Shown: one piece after another, positions 1 to 13,801 of the stretch
Numbering within the stretch: position 1 is the stretch's first letter
How the letters are laid out: every line of letters starts with the position of its first letter
DNA from: Marisa cornuarietis
Taxonomy: Eukaryota; Mollusca; Gastropoda; Architaenioglossa; Ampullariidae
DNA length: 64,000 nucleotides
Reading direction: 5' to 3'
Assembly: GCA_004794655.1 (NCBI GenBank)
Contig: SMMW01000634.1
Span: 2,328,501 to 2,392,500, forward strand
Notes under the pieces: generated by a model
Database searches by the model: none
What the model saw: only the letters and a program-made list of their open reading frames with translations
Told to the model about the DNA's origin: nothing
Program-made: the position numbers and the translations under genes

Positions 1-2870
1 TAAAACATTAAAAATTCTTCTTCCTTAGTTTTCTAGTAGTGAAGTCATTTAAAATACATTGAAAGTCAATATTCTGCAACATGCCGTTTTCAGTGGCCAT
101 AATAGCGAGAGAATTCAATCGCTCTTAGGTCATTGACGCTCGATTGGTACCTCTTCTTCTCCGACAGTTTGACGGCCCCTCTACATCCCCTCTCTACACC
201 TGTGTAACCAACACCACTTTGATGGCTACGTATGGGGTGGGTTAGCTGCTCCACAAGAACACCCAAGATGGAATTGGCTGCGCACAGTAGATTTTATTAG
301 CTCACTCGGCGGCTGCTTCTCTGTACAGGATAATATAGTCTCATTGTATCAAGGATCTACTGTGTAGAAACTGTAGACTAATGTATTTGTTTTGTAACGG
401 TTAAAGAAAGTCTCAGTGTTGTTTAGTAACTACGAATAAAGCACCTTAATCTCTCTCGCTTACCGGCTGCAGCGCTAGAGGTGGGCCCCCATCCTCTCGC
501 TTCACAGAGTGGCCACACATCACTAGACATCAGTAACCTACCTACCTCTTCACTGTTAATTCCGATTTGCTTGCAGGGCCCGCCCCTCCCTCCCGTAGTG
601 GCACATAAACCCAGTAATCTCAACGCACGAACTTTCTACTGGACGGTTCACACGCGATAAAATCTTCAGTGTCCAGCGAGAATATGACACCTCTGACTAC
701 ACTTCTCACCCCATTTCTGTCTATACAGACTTGAAACTCAACGTCTGCGTGTGTAATGCTTCGGTGTTCTGTCCTCAGACGTTTCTTTAAAAGAAAAAGA
801 AAAGGAGAAGAAGAGGAAGAAAAAAAAATCCACTGACCAAGGCTGGGCCCCCTTCACAGCCGTGGGCCCGGATACACCAGACCCCCCTGTCCCCCTTCTC
901 GTCAGGCCTGTCCGCATGTACGTGTGCATGTGTGTACGCCAATAGTTATAAGACTCAATTCTACCAAAAATATATCTTTTTATCGCGGGGCCCCTTAAGT
1001 CGCGGGGCCCATAGGCATTGCCTACTTTGCCTTGAGGTTAATCCGGCACTGCATGCATACAAGTGCCCGCGAATACACGTAGGAGGGCAAACATGCCTAT
1101 GATGACGTATTTGCTTTGCTTATTTTCCTGTCGAAAAGAAACTCAGATTCACACAACTTCCCCGATCCTTGCATGATTTTTGAAAACTTTGTTTCCTCTA
1201 TTCTAAGTACAGCCTTGATGGAAGTTGTAATTGATATGTTTTGTTTCTTATGCCTCAGACGCATGGTTTTATCAGGTTTAGAATTCAGATGTTGCACACG
1301 TCTCTATACTCTGCAGGTCGTAGTGTACTCCCCTTGTATATATACACCCACCTGTCACTCGTATGTGTACTTGTCAGGTTCTTTCTCGGATTGGTACTTG
1401 TAAGATTCTTTTTTTCAGAAAGGCTTGCAAACGAAGAAACATTCATATAAACATCTTCTCATCAACTGAAAGGAGTGGTTCTTAAGTTTCAAATATTTTT
1501 TCCGTATTGTTTTCGACATGGACGAAAATTTGCTTGTTGATTTGCTCTTGGTGGCCTGGTGGATCTTCCGTGATCTTTTGCACAAACAAGTTTGTGGTTG
1601 ATTGGGAGAAAACGGAAGGAAAAGAAAGAAATAAAAAATAAAAAATTTGAATTTTTTTTTCTAGATGGCCTTTTTAAATAAACAATAAGCTGCACGCAAA
1701 CAGACAAAGGAAACAACAATCACATTACAGTCTATAATTACACTGTTCGGCTTGTGGAGAGGGGCAATTTTCAACTCGCCCCAAACAAAAACATAGATAA
1801 ACTTCTTTTTGCATGTTGGTCAACACTTTCTATTGGTCCAAACTTTTAATACATGTTTAAAAAGGGTATAGTACTGAGTTTGCATTACAGTAGATATATA
1901 TCCAAAACAATCACTGTGCCTAACACGGCCTGCATCAAAACAGTTTCTGGCGAAAAGCGTTAATGCTTGTTGACAGTAAAATCGAAACAGGAGTATCAGA
2001 GGTCATCTACAGTTGCCATCTCCAATGGTCTTCAAGATCTTGCACCCTGCTAAAGGGATTGTGGGTACGTGAGACCTTCTGCCCTTAGCGCAAAGCCAAA
2101 TAAAAATAAAATTTAGCGGCCTCTTGTTTCTTGCAGCTAAATATTGGTGTGTGTGTGTGTGTGTGTATAATATATCTACAGCAGCAATTAAGCTGAACAA
2201 GTATGGAGAAGACAAATATTGAATAAAGGAAGAGTCGTTGGAAATATGACGTAACTGTTCATATGGTAAAGTTAGTTGAAAAATTTGCTTTTCAAGCACA
2301 AAAAAATCTGAAAAAGAAGGCAGGAAAGAATAAAATAGAAAGAAAGAAGGAAAAACAAAAATGCCCTAAATTATTTTTATGGAAGTTTCTCGTGTGCAAT
2401 ATTTAAAAAAAATTCGTTTTGCCGAAGAACATCAGCTTGGACAAACACAGCCTTTGAGGAAAACAGAAGGAAGAAGAATGGGATGAAATCTTTCTAGAGT
2501 CGTCGGGGTGTTCCTGGGTCTTTTAGCACACTTCATTTGAGGATATTTACAGCGCATTTGTGCAAAGGGAACCGCAGATCATTGCCACCGAACAAATTCT
2601 CGTGGAGTTCATTTTGCTTCGCTGCGAGGAACTCAGCAAACGCCAACTGTGCAAGTCTCTCTCGAAGGTCACGCGATCGAAGAAAGGGTAGAGAACGATA
2701 GCAGGAATTTTTCCTCAGGGAAAATTGCGATTCCCTGCTCAGCGGGACAGGTCCTTTCTTTTCATTAAAATGAAAGATTATGAATATGCGCTCTGTGGGA
2801 CTCAGCAAGAATAATTTCGCGTGATTAGAATCTGCAACGCCAAAGTCGAGGTAAGCAGGCGGAGGGAGAA
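1..2870. other. Intergenic DNA, no supported gene
   Basis: I see no convincing exon here. Open frames are under 100 codons, several overlap in antisense, and none has a recognisable motif or a good splice or start context. The stretch holds a purine-rich tract near 785-830 and a short (TG)n array at about 2144-2166. Confidence 0.6.
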
Positions 2871-2873
2871 AGC

Positions 2874-2900
2874 GGGAGTAGGGGGCGGGGGTGAAGGGGG
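2874..2900 (+). other. Potential G-quadruplex
   Basis: Four G runs (3, 5, 5 and 5 bases) are separated by loops of 4, 1 and 4 bases, which fits the canonical G-quadruplex pattern on the + strand. It sits in a G-rich stretch (about 2855-2905) with no gene nearby, so any role is unknown. Confidence 0.4.
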
Positions 2901-3340
2901 AAGAAAAAAGGTAGCACGAGGAAATGAGTGGTAGAAGAAAAGGTAAAGGGTTAGATTGGAAAGTGGCCGGACGGAGGATGAATGGGTTTTAGAGGAGCGA
3001 GATTAATTGCTGTGACGGAGAAGACTGTTTGGTGAAGCAATCATGGAGGGTTATTTTGGAGACATTAAGCGAAATAATGTTTGGACGCACACTAGCGAGG
3101 TTCACGTTATCAAAGCAGGAAGGATGACCATATCGGGATTTCAGCAAAGTTGACCCCGTGTAGGCCCAGAGGCAGCAAGATGAGACTGTAAGGCCCCCCA
3201 AAAAAAGTTCTGTCATTTACAAAGTTTTAGAGAAAGGAAGCGATTTTGCTCTTAGTTTTTCTTTTATTTTTGTTGGTCTTTTGGATTTAGTTTTATATCC
3301 TGGACGGCCACCGAGCTCGAGGGATCGAGTGTTTTGAATA

Positions 3341-3615
3341 AAAACGGGTGCGTGTGCATGCTGTGTGTATGTGGTTTTGTGTGTATGTATGAGTGTAAAA
3401 GTGTGTATGTATGTGCAAATTGTACATACTTTTAAGTGTGTACTGTATGCACGTGTGGGTATTTATGCATATGTGTGTATGTGTTAACGTATGTGTGAAG
3501 TGCTTGCTATTGCATAAGGTAGGCGTGCGCTCCTGCATGTCTGACGTGTGTGCTTATGTATGTGTGACCTGTGTTCATGTACGTGTGACTTGTGTTTCTA
3601 ATGTGTGGCGTGTGT
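3341..3615. repeat. TG-rich degenerate simple-repeat tract
   Basis: A stretch dominated by imperfect TGTGTATG-type units that drift along its length. Overlapping open frames here translate to low-complexity His/Thr or Val/Cys strings on both strands and are artefacts of the repeat. Confidence 0.7.
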
Positions 3616-6478
3616 AATAATGTATGCATTACAGAGAGAAAGAAGGATGAAGATAGAGAAAATTCTACACCTCATGGAGTGACTTCTTTCTCTTGGTGAA
3701 CTGCATTAAAATGTTAGCGGACCTATTGCCCAGAAGGTGTCTTCACATTTAAAGGCCAAAGGGGTCTTTGCACAGTTTTGTCTCTTTCTGAGGTAGAACT
3801 TCCCTGGATGTCCGTATTCTGAGGCCTCGCTGTCTAAAGTGGACTACTGCAGACTACTGTAGGCTTCCCGTAAGCAGCCCTCGCTGCTGTTAGGAAGTTC
3901 CTCAGTCACTTCCATGGTGAAAGCTGGGTGCCGGGTAGATTTTAAGGGCGAAACTTTTCCAGACCCGAGGAATGAAGAAAGAAAATGGCTTCCGTCTTGT
4001 AGGACTACGCTCCTCCTTTTGTTCCTTCAAGTTTGAGATGGGTAACTCTTCTGTTAAGTGATGTATCGTGAAGGCAGGTTAGAACTTTGCAGCAAAACAG
4101 GGTACGACCTAGCGTCTGTAAGTTATACACAGACATGCGAACCCACCCTAAATCCTCCTGCCCACCCCACACAGAAAACCACACACACACACACATATAT
4201 ATAATATTATATTATATTATAAAGATACACATATAGATTTACCCAAATAACTACACACATACCATATGAAAACAAACACGCTCTATTTATGAAGGTTCGT
4301 GATTTTTACAGCGAAAGGACAAGATGCGGTTACCTTGAGACGAAGTGGTACCACCAACTCATCCTTTATAGGCACCAATTTCCGGCTTCCTTTCCGCCGC
4401 CTTGTTTTGGGTGCACAATGCACAGCGGGATGGGAACCTCGAAGCCTGTACAAATCATGCTTGGGTCGGCACGTGCATTCCCGAGCATGGCGGATCTTTG
4501 AGCCTTAATCATGGCAGCGACAGGAAATGTAAAACACGTGGTAGCATCAGATGCAGGCTGAGGCTGCTAATTTGTCTGTCCTCAGAAGGGCGCTTTGATT
4601 GCGCTCTAGCATGTCAGAGTGGGTCCTGAGAGAGAGAGAGAGAGAGAAGAAAGGTTGTTTCTGCACGAAATCTGTAGATCTCGTCATGAATATAGTATTT
4701 ATCTCTAGGAAATAAGTCGAGCTTAGTGGTAGTACTATCTCTACTTTTATCACGATCTGTGTTAAAGGTGAAAATAAATACGATATTTCATATCCTACAG
4801 CAGAAAATCAGATGAATTGGAAGATACTTTAGCAACAAGTGTCAAACCTGTAGGATGATTACTATTTATTTTACATTTTACATTGTGAAGGATGGTAGTC
4901 AAGTAAATAAAATCTATTGTATCACCACCGGGCAAAGAGAGAGAGAGAGAGTCTCAAGTGGAAGCAACGCTCTAAGTTTAAAAACAAACTGGACTGAAAA
5001 AAATAGTCTTGCTCTCTGAACTTCAGGTTCTCGACCCTTAAGTTGTGTGGGGAGACGAACTGCGGCTGTCCATCGTAGACAGGACAGTGCGTGGGTGGAG
5101 GGCACAGTAAACTGCGTGGGGAAGGGAAGGAGGGAGGATATGAAGAAAGAGAGTGGAGAGACAGGAGGGAGATTTTGCACGCGTTCAATCAAACAACTCT
5201 GTTCGGTCAACATTATCACAGGCTTCCTAGCAGGTCAAGATCTCGCCATTCAGCGAAGGCTGACAGCCGCTCCCTCTGATTCGAAACCAGCTATCAGACC
5301 ATGGCCCTTGTCAACAAATCAGGTCCAGTGCCGTGAACCGTACACTAAAGAGAGGGGAGAGAAACTGGGAAACATGCCCCTTTGCCGGGGTAGGGGGTAT
5401 TACTTTTCAGACCTGACTTGATCTGACGGTATTAGTACACCGATCGGAGGCTGACAGGAGGAACAGATGAACGGGTTCAAGCCCTCGCAAGCCGCCAATC
5501 AAACATCTGTGCTCAGTCAGCAATAAAACCTAAGGACTTGGGGTACATCCCGCAGACCCCGAGATCACAGACGGGGCGCCGACCATGCCGAAATCTCAGT
5601 ACATGCACTCACGCTGAGTAGGGAGTCTTCCGACAAACAGCAAACTCAGTTTGTAGTCAGCAGGTCGGTCTGTCAGCTGCTCGCTCTCTGTGAACGGCCA
5701 AACGAATCATCATCGTCATCATCCATTGATTCTGTTTCATAGCTGCTGTAAAATGGTGACCTTCCTGTTCTGAAGCACCGGTGTTAGAGTACACTTGGAG
5801 GCAGATGTTGCAGCATGTCGGTTTGCATTAAGTAATCGTTCGTTTGTCAAATGTCAGTGCACTTATGACGCAGATGCAGTTAACGGCTGAAAAAATTAAA
5901 TTTAAATTGCAGCAGTAATCGACAAGAAAAAAAGAGAGGCGAGCCCGTTGAATGAGCCTGTTGAGCGTGAGAAGGACGACCCGAACCCGGTGAGCACCAA
6001 ATTGAGCCTGATTATATATTGGTGCCCTTGGTGTTAAAATATTTCGCTGCTTTGATCTTCGTTAGCAAACCTACATACGTTGGCAAGCAAGTCTACCACG
6101 AAAGCACACAACTTTTTTCGAATCGGTGGGTCGGACAAGATACTATTTCCACAGAAGTGAATTCCAATTTTCACCAACGTTCAAGAAACACAAGTGTACA
6201 ATCGTCATCATGCACATCATGTACAGCAAGATGTCAGACTCAACATCTCGAATATTCGGTGATTAGCCTTTAAAAAACTGATTTATGTTTGGAAAATAAC
6301 TGTCAGGCACTGAGCTCTTATGAGTCATTTAAAATAAAATAAAGCCATTGTAGATATTTGAGGTATAGAAGGGACGGGAAGCTCTGTACAATGCGATGTA
6401 TGGTTATACACACAGCACAATGCGACACAGCCGAGAACATGTAGCTTTGATCACGTGCACTAAACACTTTTTCAAACA
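3616..6478. other. Intergenic DNA, no supported gene
   Basis: No exon could be supported. Two overlapping frames at 4289-4508 and an antisense pair at 4914-5421 are open but resemble no protein I know. Short GA/CT and AC microsatellites lie near 4186, 4628 and 4936. Confidence 0.5.
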
Positions 6479-6492
6479 GCGCCATCTTGTGG
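6479..6492 (-). promoter_or_regulatory. CTCF-like binding motif
   Basis: The minus strand reads CCACAAGATGGCGC, which matches the core CTCF consensus CCASYAGRKGGCRS at 13 of 14 positions. CTCF is a zinc-finger architectural protein conserved across bilaterians. The identical 14-mer occurs on the + strand at 18180-18193. Sequence match only; occupancy is unknown. Confidence 0.45.
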
Positions 6493-6713
6493 GTTAGCTA
6501 GCGAGTGGGAGTAATCTCTCTTGCTGTTAATAATCACAGCATAAGGACCTGTGTTTTGAACTGTCCTGATTCCGGGTTTTCTTCAAGCTTCGTGGCCACA
6601 TTATTATTCAATTCAGCCCCCACAGTAAGAGTTTCTTCGCTTTCAACCACGGTCCTTCTCTGACAGTCTTTAAATTTCATCGTCGACGAAATAAAAGACC
6701 AAAAGATAAGGTT

Positions 6714-6990
6714 AAAAAGTAAAGGTAATCCCATAACCTTTTTTCAGGTCGTTGGGGGGTGAGGTGTTAGAGACCCCACTTTTCTCGGGGCCAGCATTTA
6801 CACGAGGGTGGTGCCGATCTCCTCTCCCTCGCTGCCTTACCTTTCCCAACCCTCTAAGGAGTCAGGTACCCATTCTCGTCAGCTGGGTCGACTGGGGGAA
6901 GTTTGCTGCGCTTATTGGGAATTGAACCAGCGCGCTCTCGGTTCGGACGCCAGCGCTTACCACTCGGCCATCCGCTTCCCTTAAACTTAT
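6714..6990 (-). mobile_element. tRNA-derived SINE (family A, copy 1)
   Basis: Read on the minus strand, the element starts with a tRNA-like head at about 6982. It has an A box (TGGCCGAGTGG) and a B box (GGTTCAATTCC), as in RNA polymerase III internal promoters. A unique body follows, and the 3' end reads ...GGGATTACCTTTAC. Flanking copies of ACCAAAAGATAAGGTT (6698-6713) and ACCAAAAGATACGGTT (6991-7006) match at 15 of 16 bases and are the target-site duplication. Related copies lie at 26345-26537 (+) and 54386-54645 (-). The good duplication and intact boxes suggest this is the youngest of the three. Confidence 0.8.
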
Positions 6991-7006
6991 ACCAAAAGAT
7001 ACGGTT

Positions 7007-10000
7007 TCTCAACATGAGGATGTAGAGAACATTTCGCATTTTCGCGTCAACGACAAATACCCGGCCGACTGTGTAACTTGCTTGGGCTAATTTAAGTCAC
7101 CAAAGTCGTTAGTTTTGCGTTTTGCGAATGTTTTGCAGCAGTTAAAGAAATTACATGCCAATCTTGACAGAAGAAAAGACAAGTTCCCAAAAGCTATTTT
7201 ACGGAACTCATTTCAGGCTGCAGTTCATTTCCTTAGAGAATAGTATTTTTCTTCCGGTAAAAGGATGTATGTCAGAAATGATTGGGGTGACAGGTCCAGG
7301 CGCTTTCGTGTCATACAAGGAATCAGAGGACGTTCTGCCAAGAATAATGGACTGCTTCATTTCTTGAAGATCATTGCTATGATGATTCTCTAATAAGTTT
7401 AGCCTTGCTGACTGCGAAGGAAGATGGTATGAATTTAAATTTCTTCCTTGTAAGTGGATATGGAAAGGTCTGTGCTTGATTCTAGCTGGCAAGTGATGCA
7501 TGCAGGGTAAAGGGTAAAAATGTCTCCTACGGGAGCGAACTGTAAGTGGTTGGCATTGTTTAGTGCACTGCGGATCCTTCTGCTAACTTTCACAGTGCAA
7601 CGTCACCAAGTTCCTGATCGCATAGCTTCACAAGTCCACGGTCACGTAACTTCGGTCCTGTTCTTGATCACGTGGTTTCCGTCGTGTCACGTCACCCAAG
7701 GTTCCCAGCGTCAGCCTCCAGGACCGTGTTTGTGACATGCAGGATTGTGTTCGTGACCTGCAAGATTATGTTTGTCACATGCAGGGTCCAAACGTTTTTC
7801 GCGGGTAAGAGTTGAGAGTGATTATTGTCCAAGACGGATTTCAACAACACAGTCTATTTTCGTCGTAATCTTCAGTTTTCTCTGGAAGCTGAAATACTTT
7901 GGGTATTAATCTGGCTGATTTTTGAAGCTTGATGTTTATCGACAGGAGTCTCTCTCTCTCTCTCTCTCGATAACACCTTCCCTTTCAATTTTAAACGTAT
8001 CAGTTGATCTGAAAGGTGGGAAAATGGAATAAACCGTTTTTGAGGCAGTGACAGTTTACTCTTAACGATTTCACTGAGAAATGATATGTATGGCGAAGAC
8101 CTGTGTTCACCAGATGTGACTTCCCCTCACGGCTGCAGTCTGTGTACGGTAAGGTCAGAGTTGTCGAGCTAACCACCCACTTCAGACAGCCATTGCCTTT
8201 CGTATCTCTTGCAGACACATCCTTGAACATTGAAGCTCTCCAGAACTAGCCAGTCGCTACATTCACTCGCTACTTCGATTCTTTATTGTAAGGAAACCGT
8301 TACGAAGTCTTGTCTGTCTGAAAGGGACTCGGGTTACCTCCCATGATAAATTATGTTTCCTGCTTTGTATCAAGGAGGGCGCAACATTAGATTGATTACT
8401 TGTTGGTGGCTGCAAGTGGAGCCTTTATATCGGCTGTCCTCCATTAATAAAATAGAGCATCAAACGTTGTAGTCAGTAATTTCTTTGTCACGCTCTAATT
8501 TACGTTGCATACTTCAAACCATTTAAAAGATTTAGCGTGATCACAAACAAACAAACAAACAAACAAACCACGGAGTTAATAAAGTCACAAAACAGGTCTG
8601 GGCGTTTAAATTTACTTCTATCAATAGCAACAGCAAACTTTTTGAATGCATAAAGAACAAAAAAAAAAAAATCAATAAGATCAACAGTACGTTAATCACA
8701 ATTTGCACAGCAAAAAAATAAATCAGGTTTATTGGTTTACATTTGTTTCTGTCAACTGCAATCTTAAGTATTCTGGAAGAACAAAAAAGAGAGACGACAT
8801 CAGAAACATAAACAATACATTGTTTAATCACCTAATGCACAGCAAACGAAAACCGGTCTTACTGTTACAAAAAAAGCAGTTTACTGCTCCCAGTAGCAAT
8901 TGTAGTTGTTCTAGATACGCTGTGAACAGAAAGAAAATATCAACAAAATCAACACTAATCAAGCTCATTTTCCACAGCAAACAAAAAGCAGGCCTGTAGG
9001 GTGGTGGTGGTGGTGGTGGTTGGTAACTGACATTGATTCCCACGCCTCTCGCGTTCTTTCGTGGTCTTGCATGTTTTTTTTTATGTATGCCCACATTAAT
9101 CATTTTGTTTTTTTTTATTCAGCAACTTTGAACAAAGCGGGTATGCAAAGAACAGGGCGAGACAATGTGCATCATCAACAGTAATCCATTTCATCTTGCA
9201 CAACCCACAAAGCTTCAGCAATAGTCAGAGGCGTGGGAGTTTGCTGAAACTCTAAGTGGATGCAGCTAAAAATAAAACTGGAGGATGTCACACTTGTCGA
9301 AAGTTCCACCTTTCGGGCAGACAGGGGCGAAGCAAAAGCAGAGGGAACAGGCCAGCTGGCCATCACGCGGTGATCCCTTTATTCGGATTCACGCCAAGGG
9401 AAAAGGAAGGAAATTGAGCAGACAATGATCTCTCAGAACTGCGTGGCCCCGCATACGTAGACTGGGATGCTCTGGGGTGGAGGGTGGGGGTCGACACAGA
9501 GAGTGAAGATATCCGTGTCATCTTTACTGATCTCGATGTAATGCTATACTTCGACTACGTGTTGCTCACGAGACACCGTTGACAGTTCATTTATCTATTC
9601 CAGTGAACATGATGTGTGCATGTATAGTGTAGAATATGTGTGTGTGTGTGTGTGTGCGTGCGTAATCGAGTGTGTGTGTGTGTGTGTGTGTGTGTGCTCC
9701 ATCGATTCAATTTATGATTCATTCGCTCGCTTGTTTTCTTTTTTTGTTCCTTAGTTCGTTTTTCATTCGTTCGGTTGGTTCTGTCTATCCTTCAAGGGGC
9801 GAGTGCGAATGTTTAGGCTTCTTTTATTCCCTTTTTACCTCTCAGTTTTTTTTTTGCTGGAGGAAAAGTTGAAGAGTTGCTCGTTTCAAACCCTCTCTAA
9901 AGATTAACGGTGCAGGGATTACAATCTGCAGCCACGTTTACCCTGTAAATACCGTTTATTATTGGCAGGCTGTTTCCCACGCCACTCATCATCTCTCTTG

Positions 10001-13000
10001 GTCCAGCATGCTTTCCATTCGACTGAAGTATTTATTTACCAGATTTAGTTTGGCTTGTTTTTCAAGCGCTCTACAGTTCTTCAAACACGAGCTCACAACA
10101 CTCTCTTTAAGACTTTAATAGATTAAAAAGCAATGGTGTGACTTCGGTTTGGAATTTCAGACATTGTCTAAACGTTAAGGCATTCTGAAAACAATATAAA
10201 TAAGAGGTGTTCTATATGTCACATCAATGATAATGAATTTCTATATTATGCTGTCAATGTCTGATAAATCAACGAAAACGTTTCATTCCAAAAAAGTGGT
10301 ATTTGAATGCATGGGAACATTATGTCTGTACATGAATGTGTCCAGCAGGAATACTGTATATATTATTATTCTTCTATTCTATATACTATTCTGGCTATTC
10401 AGTATCTTTTTACGAATGTATAAAGATGCTATTATCTTACAAAACTTCTGTTACTGATTTACAGAAATCGAGTCTTTACTGAAAAAGCTTTTAAATCGTC
10501 ACCATCTGACAATTTTCTTAAGTTGTATTTTTGCATAGTTTACAACCGATGTAATTTTATCCCCCCCCTGTTATGTAAGTCTTCCCAGTGAAGAAGCTCC
10601 AATTCGTTTAAATTGAAAATTGCTATAAAATCGCAAATGGAAACGACACAAGAATTGGACACCTTGCCACCCATGCACACGAAAAAAAAGAGAAAAAAAT
10701 GCGCAAAATGACTCGTAAATTTGACAGTCTCTCGAAAAAACGGACCCAGATATTTTCAATGTCTGCGACATATGATCCCAAGCAGAGCGGCCTCGTACAT
10801 CGAGCTTTACACTGTCATAAGAGATCCTTGTCTGGCTCGGTTCCTCAGTCTTCTGCCACGATGAACCTGAACAAAAGGACCATCTTCATTAGCAGCATCA
10901 GCCCTACACTTGCTGAACTGTGCCACCAAAGCGGATCTCCGAAATAATTTGAAGTTTGCCATTCCAGTCCCAGACAACCATAAAGCGCTTTTGATGTGGA
11001 GCCTGAACTGCCGCATCGGTACATCTTAGCTCAATCCTCAATTTTCTTTCCCTCCAGTGGTTCCAATCAAACTAGACGGACGACTTCAGCACGTGCGTAT
11101 AATACACGAGTGTAAATGCACGCTAAATCTTCGTCCGCGACGCAATTTTAATGGCCGCTGGCTGAGAGAGCAGCACTTCTTCACTGTCACGTGGTTAGCT
11201 AGACAGGGCAGCTTTTTGAAGGACGATGTTGCTGTAATAATTGTCCAACTCTCCGCCATTTTCGGAAGCGTTTGTAGAGGTCTCTTCCCGGCTTCTAGGT
11301 CTTTCGTTCCTCTCTAGAATATTCCCTTCCTCGACTAGTACTTTTATCAACGAAATGGGTTCACCCTCTAGACTTTGCGCCCGGCATTTCCGCAAGATTG
11401 AGGGTTTCTGCGGGAATGCATAGATTTTTCTTTTTTTTTTGTATCCGAAAGTGAAATTGCTAAGTGCTCTCTGTCTCAGTCTCTGACTCTGTCTCACTGT
11501 ATCTGTCTCTCGTGCCACTCTTTCTTGTTGTGTGCACATGTGTGCGCGTTCGCGCGCGTGCATGCCTACATAATTACGTCGAGTTCCTTTTTTATTTTTA
11601 GTTGAAAAGTGAGACATGTCACCTGAAGAGATATTCATCACTGAAAAAGAAGAATCCCCGAGGAATATGTTTTTGTTCTGCCCATTTTTCTCTTTTACGG
11701 GTTGTGTCTCTAGGATGCAATCAGGACGACCCTCGTCTCTGGCTGTAATCAAGCACAGCACGTGCGCTATTGAGCAAGTACCTTGCTTGCCGAGTTGTAG
11801 GGAGTTACAGCGGGCCAATGCTTTCTTTCTATTGCAATGGGAGGCCTTTAAACAGGAACGGCTTCTGAAACGGTAGCTTACTAATTGCTTTTCTCTTTTT
11901 CTCTTCTTATCCTCCTCTTTCTCATTCTCATCAGCATCAGCATCCTCATCATCACCCGACCAAACTGGTCGTCAGGGCATCTGGCGTTATTGCCACCAAC
12001 GTTCACTTTCATTGTCGTTGGTTCTATGCTCCCTTCTGCGATGCGCCGAGTGAGCGACTGGAGGTCGTTTACCCATTTCTCCTTTTGTGTTTCTCCTCAA
12101 CCAGTTTCCCTAACCAATCCCTTTCCCAGTACTGTTTTCTGCTGAATCGTATTTGGAGGTCATGACAGTCTTGTTGAGATGAGTAGGCATATAGAAAATA
12201 GTACCTTCTTGATGAAAACAAAGATCGTACAACATATATTATAAATATATATATTTATTTTAGTATATATATATTTATACATATAATTCATTGATGCAAG
12301 TACCGAAAGGAGCATTAGGAAATATATTACCAGTTGATACACACGAATCTTCTGTAAACGTATCCCACGTAAACGTGATTGGTCATTTGTCAACCATTTG
12401 AAAAAATGATCTTCGAATGTGAGAAATGCCTTGTAGAATCGGAGGAACTCTTGGCTGGAGATTCTTACCCCTGCCGATAGTCCATGTAAGGATGGTTACA
12501 CTTAGCGACAACCCATACATGGATGCTCGCATCGTCACTAGCACTGGAAAAGACAGGGGATCAGATGCCAAGGCGACTTGGAGGTGTTATTCACGCTGTT
12601 CTTCTCCGGCAGTAAAGACACTCATTCAGCCCGCCAGACGGAGGTCGAGCTGAGCTTATTAGGAAGGTTTCGTGATTTGCAGTCGGTGCACGAGAAGACG
12701 TGTAGGGGATACCCAGGCTTCCCGTCACTTGGTAGCTACCACAGGTTGTCACAGCCTAACACAGGCATTCGTACACTACACTCCAGTCTCCTTAAGGACA
12801 TTCTAAATCGCACAAATATGGACGAAAATATGACTTACTTTGGCCAAAGTGTTTGTGTGACCATCATATTAAAACCTTTGGTAAACTTTGTCCGTATGTC
12901 TTCGGTTAAGAAAGTCTTTAGTCGAAGAGATCCATAATTTTTAAGAATGTGGAAAGAGAAAAGAAGTTTTATTCCATAGACAGTCCCTTCACTCTAGTTG

Positions 13001-13799
13001 TTTGTCTTTTCGGTATCTGTCTTATAAAACCATGATACTGATTGATCCACGTCCTTCTTCCTCTTTTCACATGTATCCTGTTACAGATGATAGCAGCAAT
13101 TTACTGCAAGAAAGCATCAGTAATCTCCAGCAGAACAACTACACAATGCAGAAGATCGCGGACGGTTCTAGAATTTAGCACATGACTGGAAAGAAATAAT
13201 TTACTATATTCATTATTATATAAAGTATAAGGGCCGCAGTCAAAGAAAGAACGGCGTGTTGGCGTTTCAGGGATTGGTGCAGCTGCACACCAAGATTCCA
13301 GCTAGTTCAGCATTTCTGGAGAACTGGAAGCCGAAAGGACAACAATCACGAAGATCACTGTCCAGGTCACATTATATTGATTGTGGATTCTTCGCTGAGC
13401 CAAGGAGTTTTAGAGAAGAATTATTTACATGATCCGCACTGGACACTAGACTACGTTCAGTACCCGTCTACATTACATTTGGAAACATACGCCAGTTACT
13501 AAGTGTTGGGTTACCAGGCGGGCAACGAACACCGGCATTTCAAATAATTCAAATAACGACACCATTCATCCAGCTTCTCTTCTCTGCCTTGAAATAAACT
13601 TCAACGTAAACACAAAACACGGACAAGTATTTACTTCCACTCCTAGTCTAGACTTACCTATTATTTACATAGAAGGGTAAAGCCAGCTTTACCAGTGCTT
13701 AAAGTCTTTAAATCTTGCTGTTAACCTAGATCAATCGAGTTTTATTTTTCGAAATGGTGGTTTTATATCTTGTAAGGAAAAGTCGTACTCCTTGCTGCA
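7007..13799. other. Intergenic DNA with simple repeats, no supported gene
   Basis: No supported exon. Simple repeats include (TC)n at about 7949-7968, (AAAC)n at about 8546-8570, (GGT)n at about 9001-9021 and a long (TG)n pair at about 9637-9696. The largest open frame (minus, 11195-11818, 207 codons) reads partly through a TCTG-rich tract and resembles no known protein. Confidence 0.5.
9637..9696. repeat. (TG)n microsatellite, two blocks
   Basis: Two TG-dinucleotide blocks are separated by a short CGTGCGTAATCGAG interruption. Confidence 0.9.
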
Positions 13800-13801
13800 T
13801 A

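Noticed and set aside
4289..4508. Frame starting MKVRD with a sequence similar to the 25-kb terminal 13-mer
   Set aside because: The 12-base similarity has a mismatch and no inverted partner nearby. The overlapping frames are unrecognised.
6900..6982. Possible functional tRNA gene (Leu/Ser-like)
   Set aside because: The tRNA-like head continues into a SINE body with a defined tail and target duplications. It is a retroposed SINE, not a tRNA gene.
11195..11818. 207-codon minus-strand open frame
   Set aside because: Part of it reads through a TCTG-rich low-complexity stretch, and the rest has no motif or gene context.
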